Part shown: in pieces, positions 35,301 through 46,446 of the stretch
Layout: each line of letters opens with the position of its first letter
How positions within the stretch are numbered: the first letter of the stretch is position 1
NCBI GenBank assembly: GCA_021442155.1
Contig: CM038215.1
Location: 212,406,982-212,470,981 of the forward strand
Direction: 5' to 3'
Origin: Cymbidium sinense
Taxonomy: Eukaryota; Streptophyta; Magnoliopsida; Asparagales; Orchidaceae
DNA length: 64,000 bases
The notes under the pieces: model-generated
Told to the model about the DNA's origin: nothing
Databases searched by the model: none
The model's input: the letters and a program-made list of their open reading frames with translations, nothing else
Program-made: the position numbers and the translations under genes

Positions 35301-38006
35301 AATTTTTGGACATTTGATTTTCTTATTATTATTTAATTAATTTCTAGTTAATTATTTAAATTATTTAATGAATTTAATTGCTTAATTAAGCCAATTTATG
35401 ATCTATTAAGTTTAAATGAGTTTCATTAGTGTTTTAATGTTTATTAAGGTTCATTAAGTTGATTTAAGGTAGTTTAAAACATTTTCTTAATTATTTTATT
35501 TAATATTAATTTATTTAATTAAAATGGAGGTTTATGATTTGAAATTTCATTTCTCATGAAATACATTGCAATAATTCATGAAAATTTTTCTGAGGTGTGT
35601 TTTAAAATTAATTTGAGTTCCCTAAAGTTTTATTTCAATTTAATTAATGGTTAGTGATTAATTAAGGATGAATTGATTTCAATTAAACCTAAATTAAGGC
35701 TCAAATACCCAAAATTAATTGATATTTTAATTTTCATGGATTTTTCTCATCAAGATGAATCCATAGAGCCTAAATTTGCAATTTTTTTATTTCTATTTAT
35801 TTTGTTATGAATTTTTTATCTTTATGTGATTTCTAGTTAATTTTTAATCAATTTTAAAGAGGGAATTACTATTTGGTAACTATTGGATGACGTGGTGCCT
35901 CGGGCATTGCACATGGCGCCATTTGGCCATGTAGATCCTGGTATCATGTTAAAGTGGTGCAACATGGAATGTCCGATATAGTTTGATCGAAGATCGGACA
36001 ATCTCGATTCATTTTGCGGTTTCTTATGGGGTTTAAATCGGCATGTTCGACTAAATCAAGGTCATCGTCTTTTTTTCCTAATCTCCAATGAATGTCGGCA
36101 ATTTGAATCACAATTTTGATTGAAAATCAACCAGTGATCAATTTATGACCTATCTATACGGTTTGATCCATTTGAGGATCAAATTCCTTTTGAAAAGGAC
36201 CAAAATTGATGGCCTAGGGAGGTGGCGAGGGAGCATACCTTGATTACGGTGATCACTAGCGATGGGATCAACTCCATTAGCTTCATTTCAACTTGATGAA
36301 GGTGTGGGTGAAGTTTGAGCTTGCCTCCCCATGGATTGATCCTTAGACCAATTCCAATTCAATTTTTTTGACAATCTCGACCGTTTTCTGGGTTGTTAGT
36401 GGCAAAGGGTCGAGGTGGCGATTCATTTAAGGTCGCCTCAATCTTTAGAACATATTGGAACCTTTAATTTGATGAGAAAACCACTCCCTTGGATTTCACC
36501 ATGATTGGAGCTCGGTTTCCATCCGTTCATCGGCGTGCCGGTGGCGAGAGGCTGGGGGAAGGGTCCCCTCCTTCATCTTTTGACTTGGTGGACATTTTGG
36601 AATGAAAAGGGGGAGGGAATAGGCTCTCCCTCCCCTCTTTCCATGGATGTCCAAGAGCCACTTTTTGAGCTTTTTAAGTGGCCAGAATCCAGCCACTACA
36701 ATGTTGGCCAAGGGGTGGGTTAAATCTCCCTTAGTTTTGTGAATATTCTTGGATGTGTATTGGAAGAAGTGGATGGCCTTAGGCTTGTTTTCCCCTTTGG
36801 CCAAGCCACTTTTCTTTTCCTTCTTCTTCTTCTTCTTCCTTTTTTTTCATCCTTCTCCTTGGCTTCTTCCAGAGAGAGTTCAAATTTATTTTGCTTGGTG
36901 GCCTTCAATTAATGGCAACCATCTCTCTCTTGTCTTTTAAGCCAAGAGAGGAGATTTAAATGGGATAAAACATCAAAGAAACCAAAGTAGACTTTGCCTC
37001 ACATGTTCTCTCTTTACCATTAGATAAGTTTATTATTTTTGCTTGATATAGATTTTACTAAGGTTACTTAACAACCTCCTTTTAAATTTTAATAAGTTCC
37101 ATAAGTTTCATTTCAAAATGAATCCAATTGGTGATTAATCTTGGCATTGGAATTAATTTCAATTTCAAATGCTTTAACCACCATTAATTGGTTTTAAATT
37201 TTGATTTGGATCATCATTTTAAATTGATTTCCAACCTAGGTTCTGGGGTTCAAATGACTAATTTTACCCAATTGGATTAGGTTTGGACTCCAATCATGTT
37301 TGATCACATGTGTGAGATGATTTGAAGTGATTTCTTTCATTTAATTTTAATTGGATTTTAATTTGAACCCATTTGACCCAAAGTGGGTTTAATGGGCTAA
37401 GCTCGGTTTCATTTGGGTCAAATGACCAATTTGACAAAATTATACTTAATGGTGTGTTGGATTATTTAAGTATCATTTCAAAATGATTTTGAATAATCAA
37501 ATTGAGTTTATTTCAATTTGGTTTGGGTTTGAACCCAATAAGATCTATTTGGGTTCATTTAGACTAAATGGTCTAATGAACACAATTAAGGTCTAAATAA
37601 ATTTGAATTTCTTTAGATTCATGATCAAACATGTTTATTTGATCATTTAAGATATTTGTAATGATTTAGTTTGGTCAAATTCTTGGAGGGTTGACCTTTG
37701 ACTAGGTGGGACCCACCTAAGTCAAACCTATGCCAAATAGGTTGACTAGTTTTAACTTTGATTTGGTTTCTTTATTATAATTTCATTTCATTTTGATTTA
37801 TTTGCATTTTATTTGAGTTAATCAAAATTTGAAATTTGGGTTGATTCCACCTAAGCCAATTAGGTTAGATCAAATCCAAGGAAGGTGTCTTAAGTCACTA
37901 GGTATAGTGTCCTAAGCATTGAATTAAGAGATTTCTATTTGAGATTAGGACATCCTAATTATTAATTTCAGAATGATATTAAACTCATTCAAAAATGAGG
38001 TCAACA
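32306..38006 (-). mobile_element. Long LTR-like unit U1 (about 5.7 kb), family of the Tat-type element
   Basis: The 32.3-34.3 kb part matches the LTR at 60.67-62.75 kb in the same orientation, and the inverse of 46.6-48.7 kb. Shared blocks are CCTATGAGGCAAGCCTC.ATAGTTAATTACATC near 32,525, CCTG.CTCTTTTGGACTTACAACCCGCCTGGAG near 32,995 and the TATCACAA.A.A..AAG.AATCA block near 34,190. The 36.2-38.0 kb part matches the inverse of 41.0-43.85 kb, including a conserved CAAG|GTATG donor-like word at 36,240 and TTGACC-rich DNA at 37.3-37.8 kb. The minus-strand start at 38,006 is TGTTGACCTCATTTTTGAATG. The AATTAATT-rich middle (34.5-35.9 kb) cannot be aligned reliably by eye. No primer binding site or coding region adjoins it. 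Confidence 0.55.
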
Positions 38007-39043
38007 TTGAACATATTGCATGAATGAGTAGCCACTTTAGACTTAAAGTTTCTTCTAATCTTCTGGTTGTGCTCTGGCAACTAGCTGACATCCTTTTATA
38101 ACATCAAAAAAATACATGCTAATTAGTAATTCTTCAAGATCAATTAATGCATTAAAATATTCAAGAATCTACATAAATTTTATAAAATAATTAGGTTTAA
38201 ATTGAATGTAGTTGATATTAATACTACCAATAGATAGTGCCTCTTAAATGTGTGCATCCAACGATATTGCATTGGACTTCCCACTCTAGTTTCAAATCAT
38301 TGATGTATTGGTATGTGCTCCATAGAGTCAAAGGAAGTTGGGAACATCTTCTCGAGCTTACAGATATTGACTGAAATATTTACTTGTAGTTGTTTTACAA
38401 CTTTTATATTTAATCGAATTGAGGATAGTTCTTTAAATTAGAGACTAAGCTCAATCAAAGGATTTAGTATTTGTAAAACACTAAATGCAAGTGGAAGTAA
38501 GCATTGCAGAAAAATGTGGCAGTCATAGCTCTTCATTCCAAATAATTTCTCTATTGTCAAATTAACACATTTGCTCAAATTGGATGTATACACATATGGT
38601 AACTTTAATGACTATACCCACTCACATACTATTCTTTATTATTCCAATGTGAGGAAGTATTTAGCTTTAGGCTTCTTAAATGTACCAACTAGTCTCTCTC
38701 AACTCTAACTCTCTTCTATTGTAATATTTCTTCAAGTCCAAGCTAGTTAGCATTATTTTTAGTTTTTTCCCTTAACATTCATCACTATGTTGAAAACATT
38801 GTTAAGAATTTTTTTATGTGTATCACGTCAAGGTTATGTCTCATCAAATTAGATTTCTAGTAGGGTAGATCTCAGAAAATACTCCTATTTGTCTAGTTAT
38901 ATGTGACACTATAACCTAGTACATGACTTTTATCTAAAATAGGATAATCAAATATAGTCAAGATAGGACTAATAATATGCCATAAATCATCCTCACTCAA
39001 TCTTAGAGGTGGATTTGCCTTTTGAACTCGATTTTTTGTGAAT

Positions 39044-39060
39044 GCATTCATATTTCTTCT
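39044..39060. repeat. Target-site duplication of the RTE element, left copy
   Basis: GCATTCATATTTCTTCT, matching 39,899-39,915 (GCATTCTTATTTCTTCT) at 16 of 17 bases. The transposase reading (RRN-NAF) continues across the two copies once the insert is removed. Confidence 0.85.
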
Positions 39061-39898
39061 GATGACATTCTTCTTATTACAAGAAGATGTACCATGGTGT
39101 ATGCTTTTTGCTGATGACTTTCTTCTTGTTGATAAGACTAGAGAGGGAGTCCAAGAGAAACTTGAATTATGGAGGTCAACCTTCGAGTCTAAAGGTTTTT
39201 TTATGTAGATCTAAACCCAATATATGGAGTGTAATTTTAGTTGTAGAAGTTATAGTATTGTGATATTAGGTGAACAAGTCATTAAAAAGAGTGAGTGATT
39301 TAGATATTTAAGCTATATTGTTCAAAATGATGGTGAAATTGATGGAGATGTTATTAGTAGAATTTAAGTTGGATTTGAGGAATGCATCCGCCTATGTGAT
39401 AGAAAAGTACTGCTTAAACTTAAGGGAAAATTTTATAAGATGGTGGTAAGACCTACAATGATTTATGGTGCAGAATGTTGGCCAATAAAAGAGAAGCATG
39501 AGACTAAGTTAAGTGTTGCAGAGATGAGGATGCTCATATGGATGAGTGGTTTTCCTCATACGATAAAATACAAAATGAGTATGTTCGAGAAAAAGTTAGA
39601 GTAGCTCGAATGTAGATAAGATTAGAGAGAGTCACCTTAGATGGTTTGGCCACATAAAGTGTCGGCCGTCCAATGACCCAGTTAAAAGAGTAGATGCATT
39701 AGATTTTTCTTATGTTAAGAAAGGTAGAGGTATACCTAAAAATACATTGTTAAGATGTATAAAAAATGACCTTAGTATACTTGAATTAAATGAGAATTTG
39801 ACACATAATATGACACAACGGAGACAAAGGATTCATGTAGCTGATCCCACTTAGTAGGATAAATGATTGTTGTTGTTGTTGTTGTTGTTGTTTTTATT
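39061..39898 (+). mobile_element. RTE-clade LINE, 5'-truncated, with (TTG)n tail
   Basis: 838-bp plus-strand insert encoding the C-terminal part of an RTE reverse transcriptase. It opens with [20 protein letters not shown], which carries the FADD catalytic motif. It then shows, in shifting frames, a VQ.DGEIDGDV.SRI stretch, LKLKGKFYKMVVRPTMIYG, MRMLIWMSG and, at the end, QRRQRIHVADPT. The last is the conserved RTE terminus just before the stop. The tail is (TTG)n at 39,867-39,891, as expected for plant RTE elements. Frameshifts (for example the T run at 39,195) inactivate it. 5' truncation and a 17-bp target-site duplication fit target-primed reverse transcription into the CACTA transposase. 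No endonuclease domain is present. Confidence 0.92.
39867..39891 (+). repeat. (TTG)n tail of the RTE LINE
   Basis: Eight TTG units directly after the end of the RTE coding region. Confidence 0.9.
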
Positions 39899-39915
39899 GC
39901 ATTCTTATTTCTTCT
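39899..39915. repeat. Target-site duplication of the RTE element, right copy
   Basis: GCATTCTTATTTCTTCT, one mismatch to 39,044-39,060. Confidence 0.85.
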
Positions 39916-41339
39916 AAATGGATGATCAGTAGGGAGAAACATATTATAATAGTCAAACCAACATTTTTTTAAATTATTTTTAAGAATGAATGCCTTTGAT
40001 AGGTTCATGTAGTATGGACAAGCTAATTTTCCAATAATGCTTCACCCTAATAGCATTCAATATGAAAAAAAGTTATTGATAGTCCAAGTGTTGCTTTCAG
40101 TTAAAAGTTTTGCTTTGCATCTATGTCATATGTCAGTACACCAACGTCCCATAAAATTCTAAGCTCATCTATCAATGGTTGCAAGTAGACATCAATCTCT
40201 ACCTTAGGGCTATATGGCCAAAGAATGATCAAAATTAAGAACATATAAGAAGTTATCATGCACAACTCTTATGGTAACTTATATAGTATAACTATCATGG
40301 GCTAACATAAATAGGGTGATACAGACTGACTAAATGATATGAAACCATTAATACAAAGACCAAGTCTAATGTTTCATGGTTCAGCTACAAAATCTAGGTA
40401 AGTGTAATTGTAATGCTTCTATGCTTCTCCATCTAATGGATGACTCAAGATATGTGATGCACTCACTCTGCTGTGATGCCATTAAATGTACTAGGCTGAA
40501 TGCATGAAAGTGTACAATCTTTGCAAATGTGGAGTTAGTAATAAATAGAATAGACGCTTGTGCAATATATCTTTCTGCTTGTGTTATTTTTTACTATGTG
40601 GCTAGAATCTTGGTGCTCCACAAGATTTACATTCAATATTTTGTATATTGTCCCTATAATAAAGCATACAATAATTCACGTAGCAGACAAATTTTTTTGA
40701 ACTTAGTCTTAACTTTTACACCAACTTATTTATTTTATATAGGTCTTCAGGAAATAAATTTTCTTATGGGTTTGTTTCTTTTAGCTGACGTGCAAATTGG
40801 TTAAAGCATTCATGTGGATACTTAGCATTCTTACGGTCATAGATAGCTCCATATGATTCGTGCATCCTTCCCACAATAATCATTGTGCTGCCTTTATTAT
40901 AAATTTTGAGCTTCTTTATTAGGTGGCTTCTCCTCCGTAGGGTACTCTGCTCTAGCATCATCTAAAGCCATTTCTTCATAAGTTCGGCTAGAAACTGTTG
41001 ATCTCATTTTTAGAATGAGCTCTCAACCCCTCCATCTTAAACATAGGGCTTCTCTTAGACTTTAAGAGTTCCTTGGTCTTAAGACACATCTAGTGATTAG
41101 GTGGACACTCAACCTAGCCCTAGAGACTTAGAAGAGTTAACCATAGAAATAGGTCATGCCTTAGGGGTGTTAGGAAAATTTGCCTACCCTTGGCTTGAAC
41201 CATTCCTCACCTTCCTTCCTTCAAGTCAAACTCCAAATCAATCTTATTTGATTTTCTCCAAACTCAAATCAATGCCACATGATTGAAATCCATGAATGAA
41301 ATTCCTAAGTCCAAATCTTTCTTAAGTCCTTAATCTTCT

Positions 41340-41910
41340 CTTAAGGACTTATCCAAAATCAAATCTAAATCAATTCAAACTCATGATATTTTCTTATAAC
41401 TTATTTATATTCTCATTTATATTCACATATATAAATGAAATATAAATACAAATCAATCAAATCAATTCCAAAAATTAAAATCCTTCTTAAGTCCTTAATT
41501 TCCACCTTAAGGACATAGCCTAAATCATATTCAAATGAATTCAAATTCATGGGATTTTCTCATAACTCATTTATATTCTCATTTATATTCATATATATAT
41601 ATATATATATATCAATCAAACTAATCTCAAAAATTCAAGTTCCAAACTCTAAAAATTTCTAAAGTCCTTTAAAATTCCCTCTTAAAAGACTTAGCCTAGA
41701 TCAAGATCAAATCGCTTCAAATCCTTGAAATTTTCTTATGACCCATTTATATTCTCATTTATATTTACATATATAAATAAAATATAAATTCAAACAATCA
41801 AAACTAATTCCAAAAATCAAACTCAAATCCACTAAAAATCCAACCTAAGTCTTTCAAGTCAAAATCTTGAACTTAGCCAAATCAACTCATCAAACTCTTG
41901 ATTTTCCTTC
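41340..41910 (+). repeat. Tandem subrepeats of about 170-175 bp in U2
   Basis: Three diverged copies of a unit containing TTTATATTCTCATTTATATT followed by CACATATATAAATGAAATATAAAT-like and AATTCCAAAAATCAAA-like words. The anchors lie near 41,405, 41,574 and 41,749. The same units recur at 63,600-63,950. Confidence 0.8.
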
Positions 41911-42133
41911 ATGATTCAATCAACCCTACAATCATGAATCAAAATATAAATACAAACTTCAATCACTAAATCAAAATCCAATTCAAAAATCAAACCCCAA
42001 ATACATTCATATTCTTCCTTTGAATATGAAATTGTCAAATGAATCAAAACCCATTTGACTTCAATCCACTTGCAAATGGATTTATATTTCAATCATAAGT
42101 CCATATACAAGTTCAATCAAACTCAAATTAAGT

Positions 42134-42966
42134 TTTGACCAAGCTATTTGACCCATGTAGGCTCACTTGACCCAAAGTCACCTAAAGTACCCTTATGAGC
42201 AAAATTCCAATCCTAACCAAATTGGATTGAATCAAATTCACCTATGTCTCATCATGATCAACAAACATCATGGGATGATCAATCAATCAAATTGGGTCAA
42301 ACCAAATCAAATCTAAGGGTTGACCAAGTCAACACTTAGCCAAAATAAAACCTAATATAGCCAAAATCCTCCATAGAATAAATTGATTGAAATCATTGAT
42401 CTAAGTTCATTCATGACCTATGTTTGAACTTGACCAAGTCAACATTTGAGCCTAACCAAGCCCAATTGGCCACTTGACCCAACTTGACCTAAAAAGTCAA
42501 AATGTGTCAAAACTTGATCTAAGCCAAATTGATTGAAATCAATGGGTCAAGTTCATTCCAAATCACTTGTTGAACTTGACCAAAGCCTCAATTGGCCAAC
42601 TAGACCTAACCTAGCCCAATTGACCTTGAACCCAACTTGACCTTAAGGGTCATGTTGAGCCAAATTCAAACTTAACCAAAATTGATTAGAAACAAAGATA
42701 CCAATCCAGTTCATATGACTAACCAAACCTAATCCTACCCATGACCTAGCTCAAATAGGTCAAATGGGTCAAATTGGTCAACTTGACCCATTTGCCCTAA
42801 ATGAAGTCATATGAGCCAAATTCAAACCTAAACCAAAATGAATCAAACCAAAGCCACCAAAACATTTCAAATGGTCATATGAACTTGACTCAACCCTTGG
42901 TTTGACCTAATTTGACCAATTGGTCAATTTGACCCAAATTGACCCATTTTGACCTAAATGGGTCAA
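42134..42966 (+). promoter_or_regulatory. Dense TTGAC (W-box core) array upstream of a TATA-like site
   Basis: By my count about 28 TTGAC cores on the two strands in about 830 bp, most of them full TTGACC. The densest run is 42,901-42,966 with seven. A TATATAG lies at 43,087-43,093, about 120 bp downstream. W-boxes (TTGAC C/T) are the binding sites of WRKY transcription factors, which act in defence and stress. The inverted copy in U1 (37.35-37.75 kb) has about eight. Whether they are bound is unknown; slippage expansion of a short word could also build such a block. Confidence 0.5.
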
Positions 42967-45900
42967 CATGAGCCAAACCATATCAAATGAACTCCAAATC
43001 CAATGAAACTTGGCCAAACCTATTTTCTCAACATTACCCAACATATTCAAATTCAAAAATTAGCTAAATGACCATTCTGCCCCTAGTATATAGAACAAAA
43101 TTTTGTCAAATCCATGGGGAATTTGGTCAAGCCCTCTTCATATGAACTTGATACCTTCCTAGTAGGTCAAGTAGATGCTATGGAGGTGGTGCACCCAACC
43201 CAATGGGTTTGGGTCATCCCAACTAGACCCAGGGCCAAAACTGAGCACATGGCTCACATTGGCCAAATAGAAAACTTCCCTCCACTCAATTTGAAACACA
43301 TGGGAGGTTACCACTCCACTCCTTAGCCCAAACCGACCATGTGATAACTTCTAATAGCTCAAAAAACCCTCCAATCTTGGCAATTGGATCAAAATGGCAA
43401 AGAGAGCTTCAACCGTCTAATTGCCATATGGGAGATATACTCCCCCTAATTCACTTGAATTCTTAGATGCTCACTATCGATTAAGTGTTAGAGAGTCATA
43501 GGAAGCATTCTTGAGTGTTTCTAAGCTTTCTAGAGGGATTTGGAAATTGTCATTCTCGATTTTCTTCAAGAGAAAATAGGGGAGCTCCATTGATTTTCAA
43601 AATTTCTCCACACACCAAATCAAGGCAATTGCCTTTGCACACTCCACCGAAGGGCTAAGTCAAGGCTCTCTCTCAAGTTCCAAAGGCAAGGAAAGGCTCA
43701 CCTAAATCAAAACCGCAAAGGAGGTAAGGAGGGGTTGGTCCATAGAGCAATCTACTCAACCTCAAGAGTTAAATCTTTCACTACATCTTCGTTTCAACCA
43801 GACGAAACCTCCAAGGGAATCGAGCGCCGGTGATCACCTCTGATGAGGTATGACATTTTTCAATCACTAGACTTAAGGTGTGTTGGTCCTTTATGAAGAA
43901 AGTTTAATGGCATGAAGTTTCAACCATTGGATGTGATCTACATTGCCTGATGATGGTGTGTACAAAATTTTAGCCTAATTCGAGCTCAATCGAAGCTCGG
44001 ATCTTGTTCTAGAACATGGATGGCCTCCATGGTTCACAGAGCTTGGTAGAGGTGGATCTCTGGCCGTCCATCCGCGTGTTTTGGATGGACGAGATTAAAT
44101 GCAAGTTTTAAAACTATTTATCCTTTTAAATTTGTGGGTTAATTCCTAGCCATTCAATCTTTGATCGAACAGCGGATATAAAACTACGTACTACCGTCAC
44201 CACTCATGCCATGACAAGACGTTTAAGTGGCCGCTCTGTGGTCGATGCATGGAAACTGCATTTAACTCAACCACCATGTGTTATGCAGTGGATTAAGAGA
44301 TTTAATTAGGTTTTAAATCATTTTAATTAACCCTCTAAACTTCAAAAATTCATATCTCTTCAAAAAAATAAAAAAAAATATGAGGTAAATTTCCACTAAA
44401 AGATAATTCAATCTAGAATATTCTAAAATAAGTTTTAATGGATTTTGAATTATATCTTTCTCTAATTTTGGGTTTTAATAGAAATATTAATTTGCTTATT
44501 ACTCTAATTAATCCACTGATTAATCTCAAACTTCTTGGGTATATTTTAGGGGATGACTTCTACCTCCCCTAATTTTCTTAGGATTTATTGATGGCTTAAT
44601 TAGTGGAATTGCAAATTCATTTTCCAATTATCCCCTTTATGTAATTAAGGATAATTAAGAGTTTGATTAGTGTTTTAATTCCTTATTGAAGTTGATTAAG
44701 CTTTGATCCAGTGAATAGAAGGTTTAGCAAATAATTTTGGGGTATTTCCCCTAAGTTATTCCCTAAACCCCATTTTTCTTTCATAATCCTCTTTTAATTA
44801 AGGGCTAATTCATTAATTACCCTCTTAATTAATTTCTTAAAATTTCTAAAACTTTTCAAAAATTAATTAATCTACTTTGGATAGATGCTTAGGTGTTCAA
44901 GAGCCTAAGTTTAATTAAGGAAATCAAAACCCAACTCATATGTGTGAGGGGTGTTTTGAAATTACTTAAGTTAAACCCATTAGCTTAATTAACCATTAAT
45001 CATGAGCCAAATTGCATTAGGGCCTTTTCTTCCTAAGTGCATTACAAATTTAAATTCCTTGTTAGGTTTTATGTCATCTCATTGGCTCATAATTACTTGG
45101 TTAACTATGCTAAGGTGGTGTAGGTAAGGGTTACTTAATATGTTTAATTCATACCTAAACCTAATCAAAATCTAAAATGAATCTAATCATCTAAAAATTA
45201 AACAAAATGTCAAACACATGTGAGAATGGGTTAAGAACAGCAAACTCAACTCACATTTTCAAAATTAAGTCAAATTCTAAATCAAACAAAAATCATACTA
45301 AATAAAATTTGATTTACTTTAAGCTTTCTTATTTCATAAGATTATCTTTAGGATTTAATTAAAGTGAATGTGTTTACATGCTTTCATTGATTTAGTTCTT
45401 TCACCAATATGTTAAATATGTTCATTGATTTAGTTCTTTCACCAATATATTAAATATGTGTGTCATATGGTTTCATGCATCCATGTTTCTCAAAATCAAA
45501 TTTAAAATGAAGTGTTTCCTTTATGTCAAAATTGCATGTGTTGGTTAAAGTAAAAATATGAGTGGCTATTATCACTATTAAGTTCAAATTATTTTCAAAA
45601 TATATGAATCAATTATCAAAACTGAAAGTGTGCTACTTATATCTTAATTATAAGCTTGCATGAGAGTAAATTATAAGGATGTGCTTAGTGTAGGTTTTCC
45701 TTCTCTCCTCCTTTAGTATGGTTTTGAATAGGATTTGGCAAGGTGTGTGGTTCATTTGAAAAGAACCTAACACTTGCCTAATTCCATATCGTATTTATTC
45801 CTATACTATCACTTAAGAAGTATACCTATACTTACACATATAAATTGCATAAACAGAATAAATCAATTAACATCAACTTTTGCATTCTTTCTTTTCCATT

Positions 45901-46419
45901 CATTTCTTTTGTACACATGCTTGTATTTAAGAAAAGTGGTATATTAGTCTGGACAATCCTGAGATTGTGAGGCTTTAAGTAGCCATAAGTAGGTCTTGTA
46001 CCTTACACCTCTGGTTAGCAATGTCACTATACTCACTTACGCCTTTAGTACTTTCATGTGTTCATGTGAAAATTGGATAAGAAATCCCTTTTCTACTTAA
46101 TGAAAATCATGCATTATAAACTTTCAAATTTTCTTAAATGAATTACTTAGCATGCATCATAAAGTGTGTTAAACATTCTCATTTGTATGTATAGATATGC
46201 ATAAGACTCATTCATATGCATGTTATACATGTTGGGAAAGGAATGAAGTGATGTATGTTTTGAATTTGGTTCATTTTATTTAATCTTAAAATGCCTTTCT
46301 TTTTGAATAGGTTTGTTTAGAGCTCATCTAAACTTAAGATTAATTAAAGCACCTAATTAAAACATTTACTAAACAAAACTAAAATAGAATCTACTTTAGA
46401 AATTACTTAGGTTAGGGAA

Positions 46420-46446
46420 GGAAAGAGAAGTTCGCTTCTCTTTTCC
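46420..46446. repeat. Short near-perfect palindrome with TTCG loop
   Basis: GGAAAGAGAAG, TTCG, then CTTCTCTTTTCC: an 11-12 bp stem with one extra T, capped by a TTCG tetraloop. It lies in the U2 unit. Confidence 0.7.

Larger units (their letters stand above)
38007..40995 (-). pseudogene. CACTA (En/Spm-type) TNP2 transposase remnant, main part
   Basis: Minus-strand fragments of a plant CACTA transposase with frameshifts. From the N-terminal side: TYEEMALDDARAEYPTEE near 40,970-40,900, then an unrecognised stretch with a 91-codon spurious frame on the other strand. Then come a FNYTYLDFVAEP..IRLGL piece near 40,400, VEIDVYLQPLIDELRILWD near 40,200 and FLPTDHPFRRNKNA near 39,905. The RTE insertion interrupts here, and the frame resumes with [14 protein letters not shown] below 39,044. 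A YWKSNL.RHNLDVIHI piece lies near 38,870-38,820, GMKSYDCHIFLQCLLPLAF near 38,545-38,490 and KLEKMFP near 38,355. The RHNLDVIHI and HDCH motifs are diagnostic. The far N-terminus lies at 48.8-49.15 kb, beyond U2. The left part ends at U1. Confidence 0.8.

Noticed and set aside
36496..36940. Frames of 60-100 codons on both strands near 36.7 kb
   Set aside because: They lie in the GC-richer leader part of U1 and a TTC-rich stretch; not conserved as a frame in U2.
39772..40008. 78-codon minus-strand frame with a run of threonines
   Set aside because: A chimera reading from CACTA transposase into the inverse of the RTE (TTG)n tail; useful as junction evidence but not a gene.
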